Positions 48,626-57,874 of a DNA stretch of 64,000 nucleotides are shown here, in pieces; position 1 is the stretch's first letter, and each line of letters opens with the position of its first letter. Made by a program: the position numbers and the translations under genes. The DNA is from Lentzea tibetensis (lineage in GTDB: Bacteria; Actinomycetota; Actinomycetes; Mycobacteriales; Pseudonocardiaceae). The DNA lies in the NCBI RefSeq assembly GCF_007845675.1, contig NZ_VOBR01000013.1, positions 124,001 to 188,000 on the forward strand, in the 5' to 3' direction. The notes under the pieces are model-generated. The model was not told the origin of the DNA, searched no databases, and saw only the letters and a list, made by a program, of their open reading frames with translations.

Positions 48626-49822
48626 GTGACGACACTCACGCACTTCTCCCCTGACTACAACCAGAACCCGCACGCCGTGCACGACGAGCTTCGTGCCGAG
48701 GGGCCGGTGCGCGAGGTGTACTTACCGCACGGACTGAAGGTCTGGATGGTCACGCGTTACGAGGAGGCGAGGGCCGCGCTGAACGACCCGCGGCTCAGCA
48801 AGGACGTGACCGGGATGAACGACCTGTTCGACCGGCACACCGCTCCCGGTGTGCCGCGGCGGAAGTTCGACGACGCGCTCGCCGTGCACATGCTCAACAC
48901 CGACCCGCCCGACCACACGCGGATGCGCAAGCTGGTCAACAAGGTGTTCACGGCCCGCCGCGTCGAGCTGCTCCGCCCGCGCGTCGAGGAGATCACCGCC
49001 GAGCTGCTGGACGGCATGAGCGGCGACGTCGACCTGCTCGACGTGTTCGCGTTCCCGTTGCCCATCACGGTGATCTGCGAGCTGCTGGGCATCCCGACCG
49101 ACGACCGCGACTCGTTCCGCGAGTGGACGAACACGATGCTGTCGTACTCCACGCCGGAGGCCATCCAGCACGCGTCGTCGTCCATGGCCGGGTACCTGAG
49201 CAACCTCGTCGAGAACAAGAAGCGCGACCCCGGTGAGGACTTCTTCTCCGCGCTCGTGCACGCCGACGAGTCGGGTGACCGGCTGAACGACCACGAGCTG
49301 GTCTCGATGGCGTTCCTGCTGCTCATCGCCGGTCACGAGACGACGGTCAACCTGATCGGCAACGCGCTGCTCGCGCTGCTGCGCAACCCGGAGCAGCTCC
49401 AGCTGCTGAAGGACAACCCCGAGCTGATCGCCGGGTCGGCCGAGGAGTTCCTGCGCTACGAGGGGCCGGTCAACACGGCCACGTTCCGGTGGACGACCGC
49501 GGACGTCGAGCTGGGCGGCGTGACCGTGCCCGAGGACGAGTTCGTGCTGGTGTCGCTGCTGGGTGCCAACCGCGACCCGGAGCGGTTCCCCGAGCCGGAC
49601 AAGCTGGACGTCACGCGCAACGCGGGCGGGCACCTCGCGTTCGGCCACGGCATCCACTACTGCCTGGGCGCGCCGCTGGCCAGGCTGGAGTTCGAGGTCG
49701 CGATGAAGGGCCTGCTCGCCAGGTTCCCCGACCTGAAGCTCGCCGCCGAGCCGGAGGAGCTGGCGTGGCGGGACAGCAACCTCATCCGAGGCCTGATCAC
49801 GCTGCCCATCCGGTTGACCTAA
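48626..49822 (+). CDS. Cytochrome P450, CYP107-like, second of a tandem pair
   Basis: The 398-residue protein is a close paralogue of the preceding one, with AGHETT, EEFLRYE and [12 protein letters not shown] (heme ligand Cys346). Long stretches are nearly identical at the DNA level (for example about 49,030-49,130 against 47,780-47,880), while the substrate-recognition region around residues 55-80 and 170-190 differs. This suggests changed substrate range with gene conversion elsewhere. It ends 10 bases before bioA, whose promoter lies over its stop codon. Confidence 0.93.
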   Translation: MTTLTHFSPDYNQNPHAVHDELRAEGPVREVYLPHGLKVWMVTRYEEARAALNDPRLSKDVTGMNDLFDRHTAPGVPRRKFDDALAVHMLNTDPPDHTRMRKLVNKVFTARRVELLRPRVEEITAELLDGMSGDVDLLDVFAFPLPITVICELLGIPTDDRDSFREWTNTMLSYSTPEAIQHASSSMAGYLSNLVENKKRDPGEDFFSALVHADESGDRLNDHELVSMAFLLLIAGHETTVNLIGNALLALLRNPEQLQLLKDNPELIAGSAEEFLRYEGPVNTATFRWTTADVELGGVTVPEDEFVLVSLLGANRDPERFPEPDKLDVTRNAGGHLAFGHGIHYCLGAPLARLEFEVAMKGLLARFPDLKLAAEPEELAWRDSNLIRGLITLPIRLT

Positions 49823-49832
49823 CCTTCGGCGG

Positions 49833-51083
49833 GTGGACGACCTGCTGAAGCTGGACCAGGCGCACGTCTGGCACCCGTACGGCCCCATGCCGGGCACCCA
49901 GGAGCCGCTGCTCGTCGAGTCGGCGGAGGGTGTCCGGCTGCGGCTGGCCGACGGCCGCGAGCTCATCGACGGCATGTCGTCGTGGTGGGCCGCGATCCAC
50001 GGTTACCGGCACCCGGTGCTGGACGAGGCGGTCCGCGCGCAGGTCGGCCGGATGAGCCACGTGATGTTCGGCGGGCTCACCCACGAGCCCGCGATCCGGC
50101 TGGCCGCTCGCCTCGTCGAGCTCACGCGCATGGACCACGTGTTCCTGTGCGACTCGGGCTCGGTGTCGGTCGAGGTCGCGATCAAGATGTGCCTGCAGTA
50201 CTGGCGTTCGCAGGGCCGTCCGGAGAAGCGGCGGCTGCTGACGTGGCGCGGCGGGTACCACGGCGACACGTTCAACCCGATGTCCGTGTGCGACCCGGAC
50301 GGCGGCATGCACGCGCTGTGGCGCGGCGTGCTGCCCGAGCAGGTCTTCGCCGACGCCCCACCGGTCTCGCTGGAGACCTCGTACGTCCAGCACCTGTCGG
50401 ACCTGATCGAGGAGCACGCGTCCGAGCTGGCCGCGGTGATCGTCGAGCCGGTCGTGCAGGGCGCGGGCGGCATGCGGTTCCACGACCCGCGCTACCTGCA
50501 CGTGCTGCGCGAGCTGTGCCTCACCCACGACGTGCTGCTGGTGTTCGACGAGATCGCCACCGGCTTCGGCCGCACCGGCGAGCTGTTCGGCATGGACCAC
50601 GCCGGCATCAGCCCGGACGTCCTGTGCGTCGGCAAGGCGCTGACCGGTGGGTACATGACCATGGCGGCGGCGCTGTGCACGTCGCGGGTCGCGGACGGGA
50701 TCAGCCGCGGCGAGGTGCCGGTGCTGGCCCACGGGCCCACGTTCATGGGCAACCCGCTCGCGGCGGCCGTGTCGCTCGCGTCGATCGAGCTGCTGTTGTC
50801 GCAGGACTGGCAGTGCGAGGTCCGGCGCATCGAGCAGGGCCTGCACGCCGGACTGGCACCCGCGCGCGAGCTGCCCGGTGTCGCGGACGTCCGGGTGCTC
50901 GGCGCGATCGGCGTCGTCCAGCTCGACCACCAGGTCGACATGGCGCGCGCCACGAAGGCCGCGGTCGACGCCGGGGTGTGGCTGCGGCCGTTCCGCGACC
51001 TGATCTACACGATGCCGCCGTACGTCAGCACGGACGACGACGTCGCCGCGATCTGTCAGGCCGTGATCGCCGCGGCGAGCTGA
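49833..51083 (+). CDS. bioA: Adenosylmethionine-8-amino-7-oxononanoate aminotransferase (BioA)
   Basis: BioA makes 7,8-diaminopelargonic acid, using SAM as amino donor. The 416 residues show HVWHPYGPM at the N-terminus, [13 protein letters not shown] (SAM and substrate contacts), [23 protein letters not shown] and the PLP lysine Lys268 in [15 protein letters not shown] lies 7 bases before the GTG, so expression is leaderless. bioF, normally its neighbour, is absent from this window. Confidence 0.97.
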   Translation: MDDLLKLDQAHVWHPYGPMPGTQEPLLVESAEGVRLRLADGRELIDGMSSWWAAIHGYRHPVLDEAVRAQVGRMSHVMFGGLTHEPAIRLAARLVELTRMDHVFLCDSGSVSVEVAIKMCLQYWRSQGRPEKRRLLTWRGGYHGDTFNPMSVCDPDGGMHALWRGVLPEQVFADAPPVSLETSYVQHLSDLIEEHASELAAVIVEPVVQGAGGMRFHDPRYLHVLRELCLTHDVLLVFDEIATGFGRTGELFGMDHAGISPDVLCVGKALTGGYMTMAAALCTSRVADGISRGEVPVLAHGPTFMGNPLAAAVSLASIELLLSQDWQCEVRRIEQGLHAGLAPARELPGVADVRVLGAIGVVQLDHQVDMARATKAAVDAGVWLRPFRDLIYTMPPYVSTDDDVAAICQAVIAAAS

Positions 51084-51298
51084 GTGTCGGTCGGCTCGAC
51101 GAGGAAGTCGCCGTTCGGCAGCACCACGACCGGGATGTTCTTGCGGCCGGCGATCCCGATCGCGCGGTCGCGCGCCTCGTCGTCGTGCTCCACGTCGACG
51201 TAGGTGAACGGCACGTCGTTGCGGGTCAGCCACGACTTCGCGCGGCGGCAGTCACCGCACCACTCCGCGCCGTACATCACGATCCCGGTCTCGCCCAT
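51056..51298 (-). CDS. Mycoredoxin/glutaredoxin-like protein
   Basis: The 80-residue protein is a thioredoxin-fold glutaredoxin with the active site WCGDC (Cys14, Cys17), the cis-Pro region [11 protein letters not shown] and TDTQLAAAI at the end. Actinobacterial mycoredoxin uses mycothiol to reduce proteins; its motif is CGYC, so the Asp here is a variation. TACGGT lies 6 bases before the ATG. The end overlaps the bioA end by 28 bases, and the promoter is divergent from bioD. Confidence 0.88.
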   Translation of the reverse strand: MGETGIVMYGAEWCGDCRRAKSWLTRNDVPFTYVDVEHDDEARDRAIGIAGRKNIPVVVLPNGDFLVEPTDTQLAAAITA

Positions 51299-51334
51299 GT
51301 GGCTACCGTAGGTGACCGCATAGGGTAAGGCTCC
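51299..51334. promoter_or_regulatory. Compact divergent promoters of redoxin gene and bioD
   Basis: In 36 bases lie TACGGT on the minus strand (51310-51305), 6 bases before the redoxin ATG, and TAGGGT on the plus strand (51321-51326), 8 bases before the bioD GTG. The two leaderless transcripts leave back to back. Confidence 0.55.
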
Positions 51335-52054
51335 GTGAGCGTGCTCGTGATCACTGGTACCGGGACCGAGGTCGGCAAGACGGCCGTCACCGCGGCGATG
51401 GCCGCTGTGGCAGCCGCCGAAGGCAGACGGGTCGCGGTGCTCAAGCCCGCGCAGACGGGTCTGCTGCCGGGCGAACCGGGGGACATCGACGAGGTCGTCC
51501 GCCTCGCGGGCCCGGTCACCGCGCGTGAGCTGCGCCGTTACCCCGAACCGCTGGCGCCCGCCACGGCCGCGCGCCGCTGCGGGATGCCGACCGTGCACCC
51601 GAAGGACGTGGCGGCGGAGATCGTCGAGCTGGAGGAGAACCACGACCTCGTGCTGGTCGAGGGCGCGGGCGGCCTGCTGGTCCGGTTCGACGACGAGGGC
51701 TCCACGATCGCGGACGTGGCCTGGGCGGTGAACGCGCCCGTCCTGGTCGTCGCGCACGCCGGGCTCGGCACGCTGAACATGACGGCGCTCACGGCCGAGG
51801 CCCTGCTCAGGCGCGGCCTGGAGGCCGTCGGGGTGGTCGTCGGCCGCTGGCCGGAGGACCCGGACCTCGCCACGCTGTGCAACCTGGTGGACCTGCCGGA
51901 GGCGGCCGGAGGCCCGTTGCTGGGCGCTCTTCCGGCCGGCGCACCCCTGTTGAGCAGGGAAGACTTCCTGCCGGTCGCCAAGCGGTCGCTCTCGCCGTGG
52001 TTCGGTGGTTGTTTCGACCCGGAGAACTTCACCGGGCAGTACGCCACACATTGA
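51335..52054 (+). CDS. bioD: Dethiobiotin synthetase (BioD)
   Basis: BioD closes the ureido ring of dethiobiotin using ATP and CO2. The 239 residues start with the P-loop GTGTEVGKT, then LKPAQTG and VEGAGGLLV, the family signatures. It lies between bioA and bioB, with a redoxin gene inserted on the other strand, so it has its own promoter. Confidence 0.96.
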   Translation: MSVLVITGTGTEVGKTAVTAAMAAVAAAEGRRVAVLKPAQTGLLPGEPGDIDEVVRLAGPVTARELRRYPEPLAPATAARRCGMPTVHPKDVAAEIVELEENHDLVLVEGAGGLLVRFDDEGSTIADVAWAVNAPVLVVAHAGLGTLNMTALTAEALLRRGLEAVGVVVGRWPEDPDLATLCNLVDLPEAAGGPLLGALPAGAPLLSREDFLPVAKRSLSPWFGGCFDPENFTGQYATH

Positions 52055-52141
52055 CGATCAGGCAGTGACATTCGTCGCCCCGACAGCACCGGCGTCGTGA
52101 GGCAAACTGCTCTGCAAGCCGCACCCGTGGAGGAGAAAGTC

Positions 52142-53158
52142 GTGACCGCAGCTCCCGAGCAGATCGATGTGTTGGACGCCGCCCGTGAGCAGGTGCTCGA
52201 GCGTGGTGTCGGACTCGACGAGCAGCAGGTGCTGCAGGTCCTCGAGCTGCCGGACGAGCGCATCGCCGACCTGCTGGCACTGGCGCACGAGGTCCGCGAG
52301 CGCTGGTGCGGGCCCGAGGTCGAGGTCGAGGGCATCGTCAGCCTCAAGACCGGCGGCTGCCCGGAGGACTGCCACTTCTGCTCTCAGTCCGGCCAGTTCC
52401 CGTCGCCCGTGCGGTCGGCCTGGCTCGACATCCCCGGCCTGGTGCGCGCGGCTCGGCAGACCCGCGACACCGGCGCGACCGAGTTCTGCATCGTCGCGGC
52501 CGTGCGCGGCCCGGACAAGCGGCTGCTCTCGCAGGTGCGCGACGGCATCAAGGCCATCCGCGCTGACGGCAACGACATCCAGATCGCCTGCTCGCTCGGC
52601 ATGCTCACGCAGGAGCAGGTCGACGAGCTCGTCGAGATGGGCTGCCACCGCTACAACCACAACCTGGAGACCGCCCGCTCGCACTTCCCGAGCGTCGTCA
52701 CCACGCACTCCTGGGAGGAGCGCTGGGACACGCTGCGGATGGTCCGCGAGGCGGGCATGGAGGTCTGCTGCGGCGGCATCATCGGCATGGGGGAGACCCT
52801 CGCGCAGCGCGCCGAGTTCGCGGTGCAGCTGGCCTCGCTGCAGCCGGACGAGGTGCCGCTCAACTTCCTCATCCCGAACCCCGGCACGCCGTACGAGAAC
52901 TACCCGGTCGTCGAGGGCCCCGATGCCCTGCGCGCGGTCGGCGCGTTCCGGCTGGCGCTGCCCCGCACGATCCTGCGCTTCGCGGGCGGCCGTGAGCTGA
53001 CGTTCGGCGACCTGGGCGCCAAGCAGGGCATGCTCGGCGGCATCAACGCGATCATCGTCGGCAACTACCTGACGAACCTCGGTCGTCCGGCGCAGCAGGA
53101 CCTGGACATGCTGACCGACCTCAACATGCCCATCAAGGCGCTGAGCCAGACCCTGTGA
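52142..53158 (+). CDS. bioB: Biotin synthase (BioB), radical SAM
   Basis: BioB inserts sulfur into dethiobiotin. The 338 residues include the radical-SAM cluster motif GCPEDCHFC (Cys73, Cys77, Cys80), [10 protein letters not shown], and [10 protein letters not shown]; the auxiliary [2Fe-2S] cysteines are in the same places as in the family, and Arg in FAGGRE is present. GTG 52142 follows GGAGGAGAAA; an earlier in-frame GTG at 52097 would add 15 residues that look non-conserved. It is followed at once by bsaP. Confidence 0.96.
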   Translation: MTAAPEQIDVLDAAREQVLERGVGLDEQQVLQVLELPDERIADLLALAHEVRERWCGPEVEVEGIVSLKTGGCPEDCHFCSQSGQFPSPVRSAWLDIPGLVRAARQTRDTGATEFCIVAAVRGPDKRLLSQVRDGIKAIRADGNDIQIACSLGMLTQEQVDELVEMGCHRYNHNLETARSHFPSVVTTHSWEERWDTLRMVREAGMEVCCGGIIGMGETLAQRAEFAVQLASLQPDEVPLNFLIPNPGTPYENYPVVEGPDALRAVGAFRLALPRTILRFAGGRELTFGDLGAKQGMLGGINAIIVGNYLTNLGRPAQQDLDMLTDLNMPIKALSQTL

Positions 53159-53160
53159 CA

Positions 53161-53364
53161 ATGTCCGTCGTGAGCGCGAAGTTCTGCCAGTTCTGCGGCA
53201 AGTCGTCCGACGAGGGCGACCACGCGGCGTGCCAGCGGCGGCTGTCGATGATCGACCCGCCGCGGTACTGCGCCGAGTGCGCTCGCCGGATGGTCGTCCA
53301 GGTGACACCCGGTGGCTGGACGGCACGGTGCAGCCGTCACGGCGAGATCACCTCGGCCCGGTAA
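53161..53364 (+). CDS. bsaP: Biotin synthase auxiliary protein (BsaP)
   Basis: The 67-residue protein has six cysteines as FCQFCG, AAC, YCAEC and RCSRHG. The tail DPPRYCAECARRMVVQVTP is typical of the small protein next to bioB in mycobacteria, which helps BioB with its iron-sulfur chemistry. It starts three bases after the bioB stop. GTG 53170 is an alternative start, since GACAAT lies 7 bases before it. Confidence 0.88.
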   Translation: MSVVSAKFCQFCGKSSDEGDHAACQRRLSMIDPPRYCAECARRMVVQVTPGGWTARCSRHGEITSAR

Positions 53365-53374
53365 CCTCTGGCGA

Positions 53375-53992
53375 ATGGAAGAGAAGGCTGCACCGGTTCG
53401 CATCGACCCCGCCCCGGTCGGTGAACCGCAGCCCGAAGTCCAGCCCGAGGTCCAGTACGTCTACCACTTCGTGCGGGCGCGTCCGCGGGTCGTGATCAAG
53501 CGCGACCTGCTGCCCGCGGTCGCCGTGCTGTTCACGATCCCGTTGCTGGGCATGCCGGCCGGCTGGCTGTGGGCGCGGCTCGCGCCGCCGCAGAACAAGA
53601 TCATCCTGGAGAACGGCAAGCCGTTCCCGGTCGGGCTGGAGAGCTACCACCGGCTCGATGCGCTGATGGTGTTCGTGATGGTCGGGCTCGGCATCGGCCT
53701 GGTGACCGGCATCGGCATGTGGCTGATGCGCCAGCGCCGCGGCCCGGTGATCATGCTGGCGGCGACGTTCGGCTCGCTGGGTGCCGCGTGGGTCGCGCAG
53801 ACGACCGGGCTGGGTTCCGCCGCGGGCATCTACGCGATCCCGGCCGACCTCAAGATCAACCAGGTGGTGGCCGCGGCCCCCACCCTGGAGACCTGGTGGG
53901 GGCTGCTGGCCTGGCCGCTGGCCACCGCGCTGGCCTACGGCTGCTGCGCCGCGTGGAACGGTTTGGACGATCTGGGGCGCAGGCTCGGTTGA
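53375..53992 (+). CDS. DUF2567-family membrane protein
   Basis: The 205-residue protein has a short acidic/Pro N-terminus and four membrane segments. Its place directly after bioB and the auxiliary gene matches the mycobacterial order (bioB, small protein, DUF2567), on which the family call mostly rests. Function unknown; a link to biotin is suggested by gene order only. TAACCT lies 7 bases before the ATG with no ribosome-binding site. Confidence 0.8.
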   Translation: MEEKAAPVRIDPAPVGEPQPEVQPEVQYVYHFVRARPRVVIKRDLLPAVAVLFTIPLLGMPAGWLWARLAPPQNKIILENGKPFPVGLESYHRLDALMVFVMVGLGIGLVTGIGMWLMRQRRGPVIMLAATFGSLGAAWVAQTTGLGSAAGIYAIPADLKINQVVAAAPTLETWWGLLAWPLATALAYGCCAAWNGLDDLGRRLG

Positions 53993-54010
53993 CGGGTGCA
54001 TCCTTGGCGG

Positions 54011-54193
54011 ATGCCGGAGAAGCTGAAGAACGCCTTGAAGTTCGCGGTGATCGGTGCGCTGCCCGGTCTCCTGCTCGTCCTGCTGGCGCAGTTCGTCATC
54101 AAGGGCGAGATGCAGCTGTCCGTCGGCGCGCCAGGGCTGATCCTCCTGCCGATGGGTTTCGTCGGCGGTCTCATCTACGGCTGGTTCAAGTAG
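54011..54193 (+). CDS. Small membrane protein, 60 residues
   Basis: A basic start ([11 protein letters not shown]) is followed by two hydrophobic segments (about 12-28 and 38-57). CATCCT lies 6-7 bases before the ATG. It is 18 bases after the DUF2567 gene and its end overlaps the next, convergent gene by 19 bases. I do not recognise it. Confidence 0.6.
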   Translation: MPEKLKNALKFAVIGALPGLLLVLLAQFVIKGEMQLSVGAPGLILLPMGFVGGLIYGWFK

Positions 54194-54900
54194 GCCTTGT
54201 CCGGCACGTCCGTGATGAACATCTGACCCGGCGCGTGCGTGATCGCGAACGGTGGCCGTGACGCCATCAGCGCGGCCTGCGGTGTGACCCCGCACGCCCA
54301 GAACACCGGTACGTCACCGGGTTCCGGTTCGACGGGGTCGCCGAAGTCCGGGCTCTCCAGGTCCTTGATCCCCAGTTCGCCGGGATCGCCGACGTGCACC
54401 GGTGCCCCGTGCACCGCGGGCATCAGGCCACTCGTGCGGACGGCGGTGTCCACAAGGGACTCCGGGATCATCCGCATCGACACCACCAGCGGGCCGTGCA
54501 TCCGCTCCGCCGGACGGCACTCCCTGTTCGTCAGGTACATCGCCACGTTCCGGCCCTGGTCGACGTGCCGCAGCGGCACGCCTGCCTCTCGCAGTGCCGT
54601 CTCGAACGTGAAGCTGCAGCCGATGAGGAACGAGACCAGGTCGTCGCGCCAGTACTCGGTGACATCCGTCGGCGCGTGCGTCAGCTCGCCGTCGTGCCAG
54701 ACGCGGTAGCGCGGGATGTGCGTGCGCAGATCCGCGTCCGGCTTGAGCTCCGTGGTGGTGGCGCCCGCGTCCGTGACGTCCAGCAACGGGCACGGCTTCG
54801 GGTTCCGTTGCGCGAACAGGAGAACGTCGTACGCCCAGTCTCTCGGCACCGCGATCAGATTCGCCTGCGCGTAGCCGGGTGCGAGTCCGGAGGTCGTCAC
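54175..54900 (-). CDS. DUF1445 family putative hydro-lyase
   Basis: The 241 residues match the DUF1445/D-glutamate-cyclase-like family: [20 protein letters not shown] near the start, [30 protein letters not shown], and [17 protein letters not shown] near the end. Homologues usually have about 20 more residues at the N-terminus; here the GTG at 54900 overlaps the upstream transporter stop (GTGA), so this start is likely. Coupling to an MFS importer suggests joint uptake and processing of an organic or amino acid. Confidence 0.88.
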   Translation of the reverse strand: MTTSGLAPGYAQANLIAVPRDWAYDVLLFAQRNPKPCPLLDVTDAGATTTELKPDADLRTHIPRYRVWHDGELTHAPTDVTEYWRDDLVSFLIGCSFTFETALREAGVPLRHVDQGRNVAMYLTNRECRPAERMHGPLVVSMRMIPESLVDTAVRTSGLMPAVHGAPVHVGDPGELGIKDLESPDFGDPVEPEPGDVPVFWACGVTPQAALMASRPPFAITHAPGQMFITDVPDKAYLNQP

Positions 54901-56156
54901 GACGGCAGCTTCTGGTTCGCGGTCTCGGGCAGCGGGATCAGCGCCAGCACGGCGACGCCGTACGCGACCGCGGCGAACACCATGGCACCGCCGATGCCCC
55001 AGCTCTCCGCGAGGAACCCGACGAGTCCGGGGAACACCGCGCCGAACGCGCGGCCGAAGTTGTAGGTGAAGCCCTGCCCGGTGCCGCGCAGGTCGTCCGG
55101 GTAGTTCTCGGCGAGGTAGCTGCCGAACCCGCTGAAGATCGCGGACATGCAGAAGCCGAGCGGGAACCCGAGGAACAGCACGAGCGTGTTCGCGCCGGTC
55201 GGGATCTGCGTGTAGGCGATGATGAGCACCGCGCTGGCCAGTGCGAACACCGTGAAGGTCTTCTTGCGCCCCAGGTAGTCCGTCAGGTAGCCGCCGCTGA
55301 CGTAGCCGACGAACGCGCCCACGATCAGGAACGCCAGGTACCCGCCGGTGCCGACGACGGTCAGGTGACGCTCGGTCTTGAGGTACGCCGGCAGCCACGT
55401 CGCGAGCGTGTAGTAACCGCCCTGCACGCCGGTCGCCAGCAGTGCCAGGAAGAACGTCTTGCGGCCGACCTCGCCCTGGAAGATCTTCTTGAACGAGCCC
55501 CTGATCGGGCTCTCCTCGCGGCGCTTGGTGACCTCGGGCGCGTCCTGCACGTTGCGGCGCACGTAGAAGATCAGCAGCGCGGGCAGCGCGCCGGTCCAGA
55601 ACATGATGCGCCACGCGCTGTCCGCGTCGGCGAACATGAACACCAGCGTGTAGGCGATGACCGCGAGACCCCAGCCGACGGACCAGGCGCTCTGGATGAA
55701 CGCGACCGTCCGGCCCCGGTACTGCGGCTTGCAGTACTCGGCGACCAGGATGGCGCCGGCCGCCCACTCACCGCCGAAGCCGAGGCCCTGCAGCGCGCGG
55801 AACACCAGCAGCGACTCGTAGCTCCACGCGAAGCCGCACAGCACCGTGAACAGCGCGTACATCCCGACCGTGATCATCAGGGTCTTCGAGCGGCCGAGCC
55901 GGTCGGCCATGACGCCGGCGACCGCGCCGCCGATCGCGCTCAGCAGCAGCGTCGCCGTGCCGAGCAGACCAGCCTGCCCCTTGGTGATGCCGAAGTACGA
56001 CGTGATGGCGACCAGGCTCAGCGGCAGGACCCAGTAGTCGTAGGAGTCCAGCCCGTAGCCGCCGAACGCGCCGATGAACGCCCGCTTGCCGTTGCGGCCG
56101 AGCGTGCGGAACCAGGCGAACGGCCTCGTGTCCTCGGTGGTTGTGTTCGTGCTCAT
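54897..56156 (-). CDS. MFS transporter, carboxylate:H+ symporter type
   Basis: The 419-residue protein has twelve membrane helices with [17 protein letters not shown] in helix 1, [10 protein letters not shown] in loop 2-3 and [16 protein letters not shown] in helix 4, as in the metabolite:H+ symporters for aromatic acids, sialate or shikimate. The substrate is unknown. It is translationally coupled to the DUF1445 gene. A GATTGTT-type palindrome lies inside its promoter, so it is probably substrate-induced. GAGGTG precedes the ATG. Confidence 0.9.
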   Translation of the reverse strand: MSTNTTTEDTRPFAWFRTLGRNGKRAFIGAFGGYGLDSYDYWVLPLSLVAITSYFGITKGQAGLLGTATLLLSAIGGAVAGVMADRLGRSKTLMITVGMYALFTVLCGFAWSYESLLVFRALQGLGFGGEWAAGAILVAEYCKPQYRGRTVAFIQSAWSVGWGLAVIAYTLVFMFADADSAWRIMFWTGALPALLIFYVRRNVQDAPEVTKRREESPIRGSFKKIFQGEVGRKTFFLALLATGVQGGYYTLATWLPAYLKTERHLTVVGTGGYLAFLIVGAFVGYVSGGYLTDYLGRKKTFTVFALASAVLIIAYTQIPTGANTLVLFLGFPLGFCMSAIFSGFGSYLAENYPDDLRGTGQGFTYNFGRAFGAVFPGLVGFLAESWGIGGAMVFAAVAYGVAVLALIPLPETANQKLPS

Positions 56157-56203
56157 GGGTGCACCTCGCAGCCAGGAGGGTGACCGACGGTGTTGTCCAC
56201 CTC

Positions 56204-56232
56204 ACAGTAGAGATTGTTCAACAATCCGACAA
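56204..56232 (-). promoter_or_regulatory. Promoter with operator between -35 and -10
   Basis: On the minus strand TTGTCG (56232-56227) and TACTGT (56209-56204) are 17 bases apart. The spacer holds the perfect palindrome GATTGTTGAACAATC (56226-56212), which resembles GntR/FCD-type operators (TTGTN3ACAA). A repressor there would block RNA polymerase. No regulator gene is adjacent. Confidence 0.7.
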
Positions 56233-56252
56233 GAGGGCAATTCAACGATCCC

Positions 56253-56798
56253 TCAGACTCGTCTCCACTCGGTCGCGAGGACCGACCAGACCTCCATGTC
56301 GTGCCGCTCGCCCCGATACGGGTAGCTCTCGCGCAGCACGCCGTCCTTGGTCATGCCGAGCCGCTTGGCGACGGCGATGCTGGGTTCGTTGGCCGAGGAG
56401 ACGTGCCACTCGACCCGGTGGATGCCGCGTTCGTGCACGGCCCAGTCGATGATGACCCGCACCGCTCTGGTGACCAGGCCCTTGCCCGCGGCGTCCGGCT
56501 CGAGCCAGCAGCCCGCTTCGGCGACGCCGCGCTGGACGTCCCACGTGCGGAAGAGGACGCCGCCGACCAGGCGGTCCGTCCAGATGCCCCAGATGCGGCC
56601 GGTGTCGATGGCGGCCTTGTCCGCGTACGACTGGAGGAGCTTCCGGCTCGACTCCAGATCCGTCGCGGCGTCCGGGAAGGAGATGTACTGGCCGATGAAC
56701 TCGCGGCCGCGGTTCATGTGGGTGAGGAACTCCTCCGCCTGCCACGGTTCGAGCGAGCGGAGCTCGGCGCCGTCGGCACCCAGTGAGATCGCGTACAT
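56253..56798 (-). CDS. GNAT N-acetyltransferase, RimJ/RimL-like
   Basis: The 181-residue protein has the GNAT fold: VGGVLFRTWDVQRGVAEAGCWL, acetyl-CoA loop PDAAGKGLVTRAV, HRVEWHVSSANEPSIAVAKRLG and the C-terminal GVLRESYPYRGERHDMEVWS. This arrangement is typical of ribosomal-protein-serine acetyltransferase relatives; the true substrate is unknown. ATG 56798 has a G-rich stretch upstream. Confidence 0.9.
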   Translation of the reverse strand: MYAISLGADGAELRSLEPWQAEEFLTHMNRGREFIGQYISFPDAATDLESSRKLLQSYADKAAIDTGRIWGIWTDRLVGGVLFRTWDVQRGVAEAGCWLEPDAAGKGLVTRAVRVIIDWAVHERGIHRVEWHVSSANEPSIAVAKRLGMTKDGVLRESYPYRGERHDMEVWSVLATEWRRV

Positions 56799-56854
56799 CA
56801 GCGCTGCCCCCAGAAGTGCGTCATGCCTCGATCATGACTCACGCCTGCGCAGCG

Positions 56855-57005
56855 CGTCGCGGGCGTCCCCGCTGGGGGTCCCCCAGTTCTCATTCTCCCA
56901 GCTGGGTCTGACAATTCTGGGTGCTGAGGTGGGCGCGTGACCGAACTCGGCCAGCGGCATTGGTACGGCTCGTGGTGCGCCTAGGACGCCGGTCTGGGGC
57001 CGAGC
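56855..57005 (-). pseudogene. Diverged copy of the LON gene 3' end and its downstream sequence
   Basis: This segment repeats 57113-57270 at an offset of 258-259 bases. The shared non-coding part includes TCTCATTCTCCCAGCTGGG with only a few differences. The part matching the coding 3' end is more diverged and reads (minus) TGVLGAPRAVPMPLAEFGHA against TGILGALRAVPVPLTEFGHV in the intact gene. No start or upstream domain remains. The 385-base gap between the acetyltransferase and the LON gene holds nothing else I can identify. Confidence 0.6.
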
Positions 57006-57112
57006 AGTTCGTGTGTCGGCCCGCAGTTGCTGTGTGTGCACTCCGCCGGCAACCGGCGCGTTCCTCTTGTGGCCGGTCGGTGGCCGGTTGTGCACGGGCT
57101 TTCCGAACAACG

Positions 57113-57270
57113 CAACGCGGGCGTCCCCGCCAGGGGGTCCCCCGGTTCTCATTCTCCCAGCTGGGTCTGACAATTCCGGGTGCTCAGTTGGGGTTGGGCA
57201 CGTGCCCGAACTCGGTCAGCGGCACCGGCACCGCCCGCAGTGCGCCGAGGATCCCGGTCTCCCGCCCGAG
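57113..57270 (-). repeat. Second copy of the duplicated segment
   Basis: It covers the last about 80 bases of the LON-domain gene and about 70 bases downstream, and matches 56855-57005. Within both copies a GGGGGTCCCCC palindrome lies next to TTCTCATTCTCCCAGCTGGG, so the segment may also form hairpins that end transcription. Confidence 0.6.
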
Positions 57271-57864
57271 CATCTTCCGCACCAGCCGCAACCGCCGCGC
57301 GGGAGAGGATTCCTCCAGCAGTCGCTGGCGATCCTCGACCGGCAACAGGCAGTCGGCCGCGATGACGTACGACAGGTCACCGAGCGGCGTGTCGGCATCG
57401 GGCTCGGACCAGTCCTCGGGCTTCCACGCGGCCGAGCAGTACCGCCGGTGCGCACCCCGCGCCCCGTCGACCAGCAGCGGGACGACCTCCAGCGCCGCCT
57501 CGGGCACCGGTTCGTCTTCCAGCCACTCGACCTTGCCGATGAGGTAGGGGGCGCTGGAGGAGTCGACGTCCAGCACGCGGAACCGGCGCTCGCCGCGCGC
57601 GACGATGTCGTAGCGGCCGTCGTCCAGGCGCCTGGCCTCCAGCAGGACCGCGGAGCAGCCGATGTCGTGCATCGAGTCGACGTTGTCGAGGCCGACTTCC
57701 CAGCCCTGCTTGATGCACACGACGCCGAACCTGCGGCCGGACAGCGTGCCGGACATCAGGTCGACGGTCAGCTGGCGGTAGCGCGGCTCGAAGATGTGCA
57801 GCGGCAGTGACGCTCCGGGCAGCAGCACGGTGCCCAGGGGGAAGAGCGGAAGCGTCTCGGCCAC
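57184..57864 (-). CDS. LON substrate-binding-domain protein
   Basis: The 226-residue protein has only the N-terminal LON domain (LPLFPLGTVLLPGASLPLHIFEPRYRQL), without ATPase or protease. Such stand-alone proteins are widespread in actinobacteria and may bind protein substrates; function unproven. TAACGT lies 7 bases before GTG 57864, so this start is preferred over GTG 57873. Its 3' end is duplicated downstream. Confidence 0.88.
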   Translation of the reverse strand: MAETLPLFPLGTVLLPGASLPLHIFEPRYRQLTVDLMSGTLSGRRFGVVCIKQGWEVGLDNVDSMHDIGCSAVLLEARRLDDGRYDIVARGERRFRVLDVDSSSAPYLIGKVEWLEDEPVPEAALEVVPLLVDGARGAHRRYCSAAWKPEDWSEPDADTPLGDLSYVIAADCLLPVEDRQRLLEESSPARRLRLVRKMLGRETGILGALRAVPVPLTEFGHVPNPN

Positions 57865-57874
57865 GAGCTCCACG

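Noticed and set aside
57000-57173. 113-residue minus-strand protein over the duplicated segment (56832-57173)
   Set aside because: Its reading covers repeat copies and palindromes and matches only the tail of the LON gene. It is better explained as a remnant.
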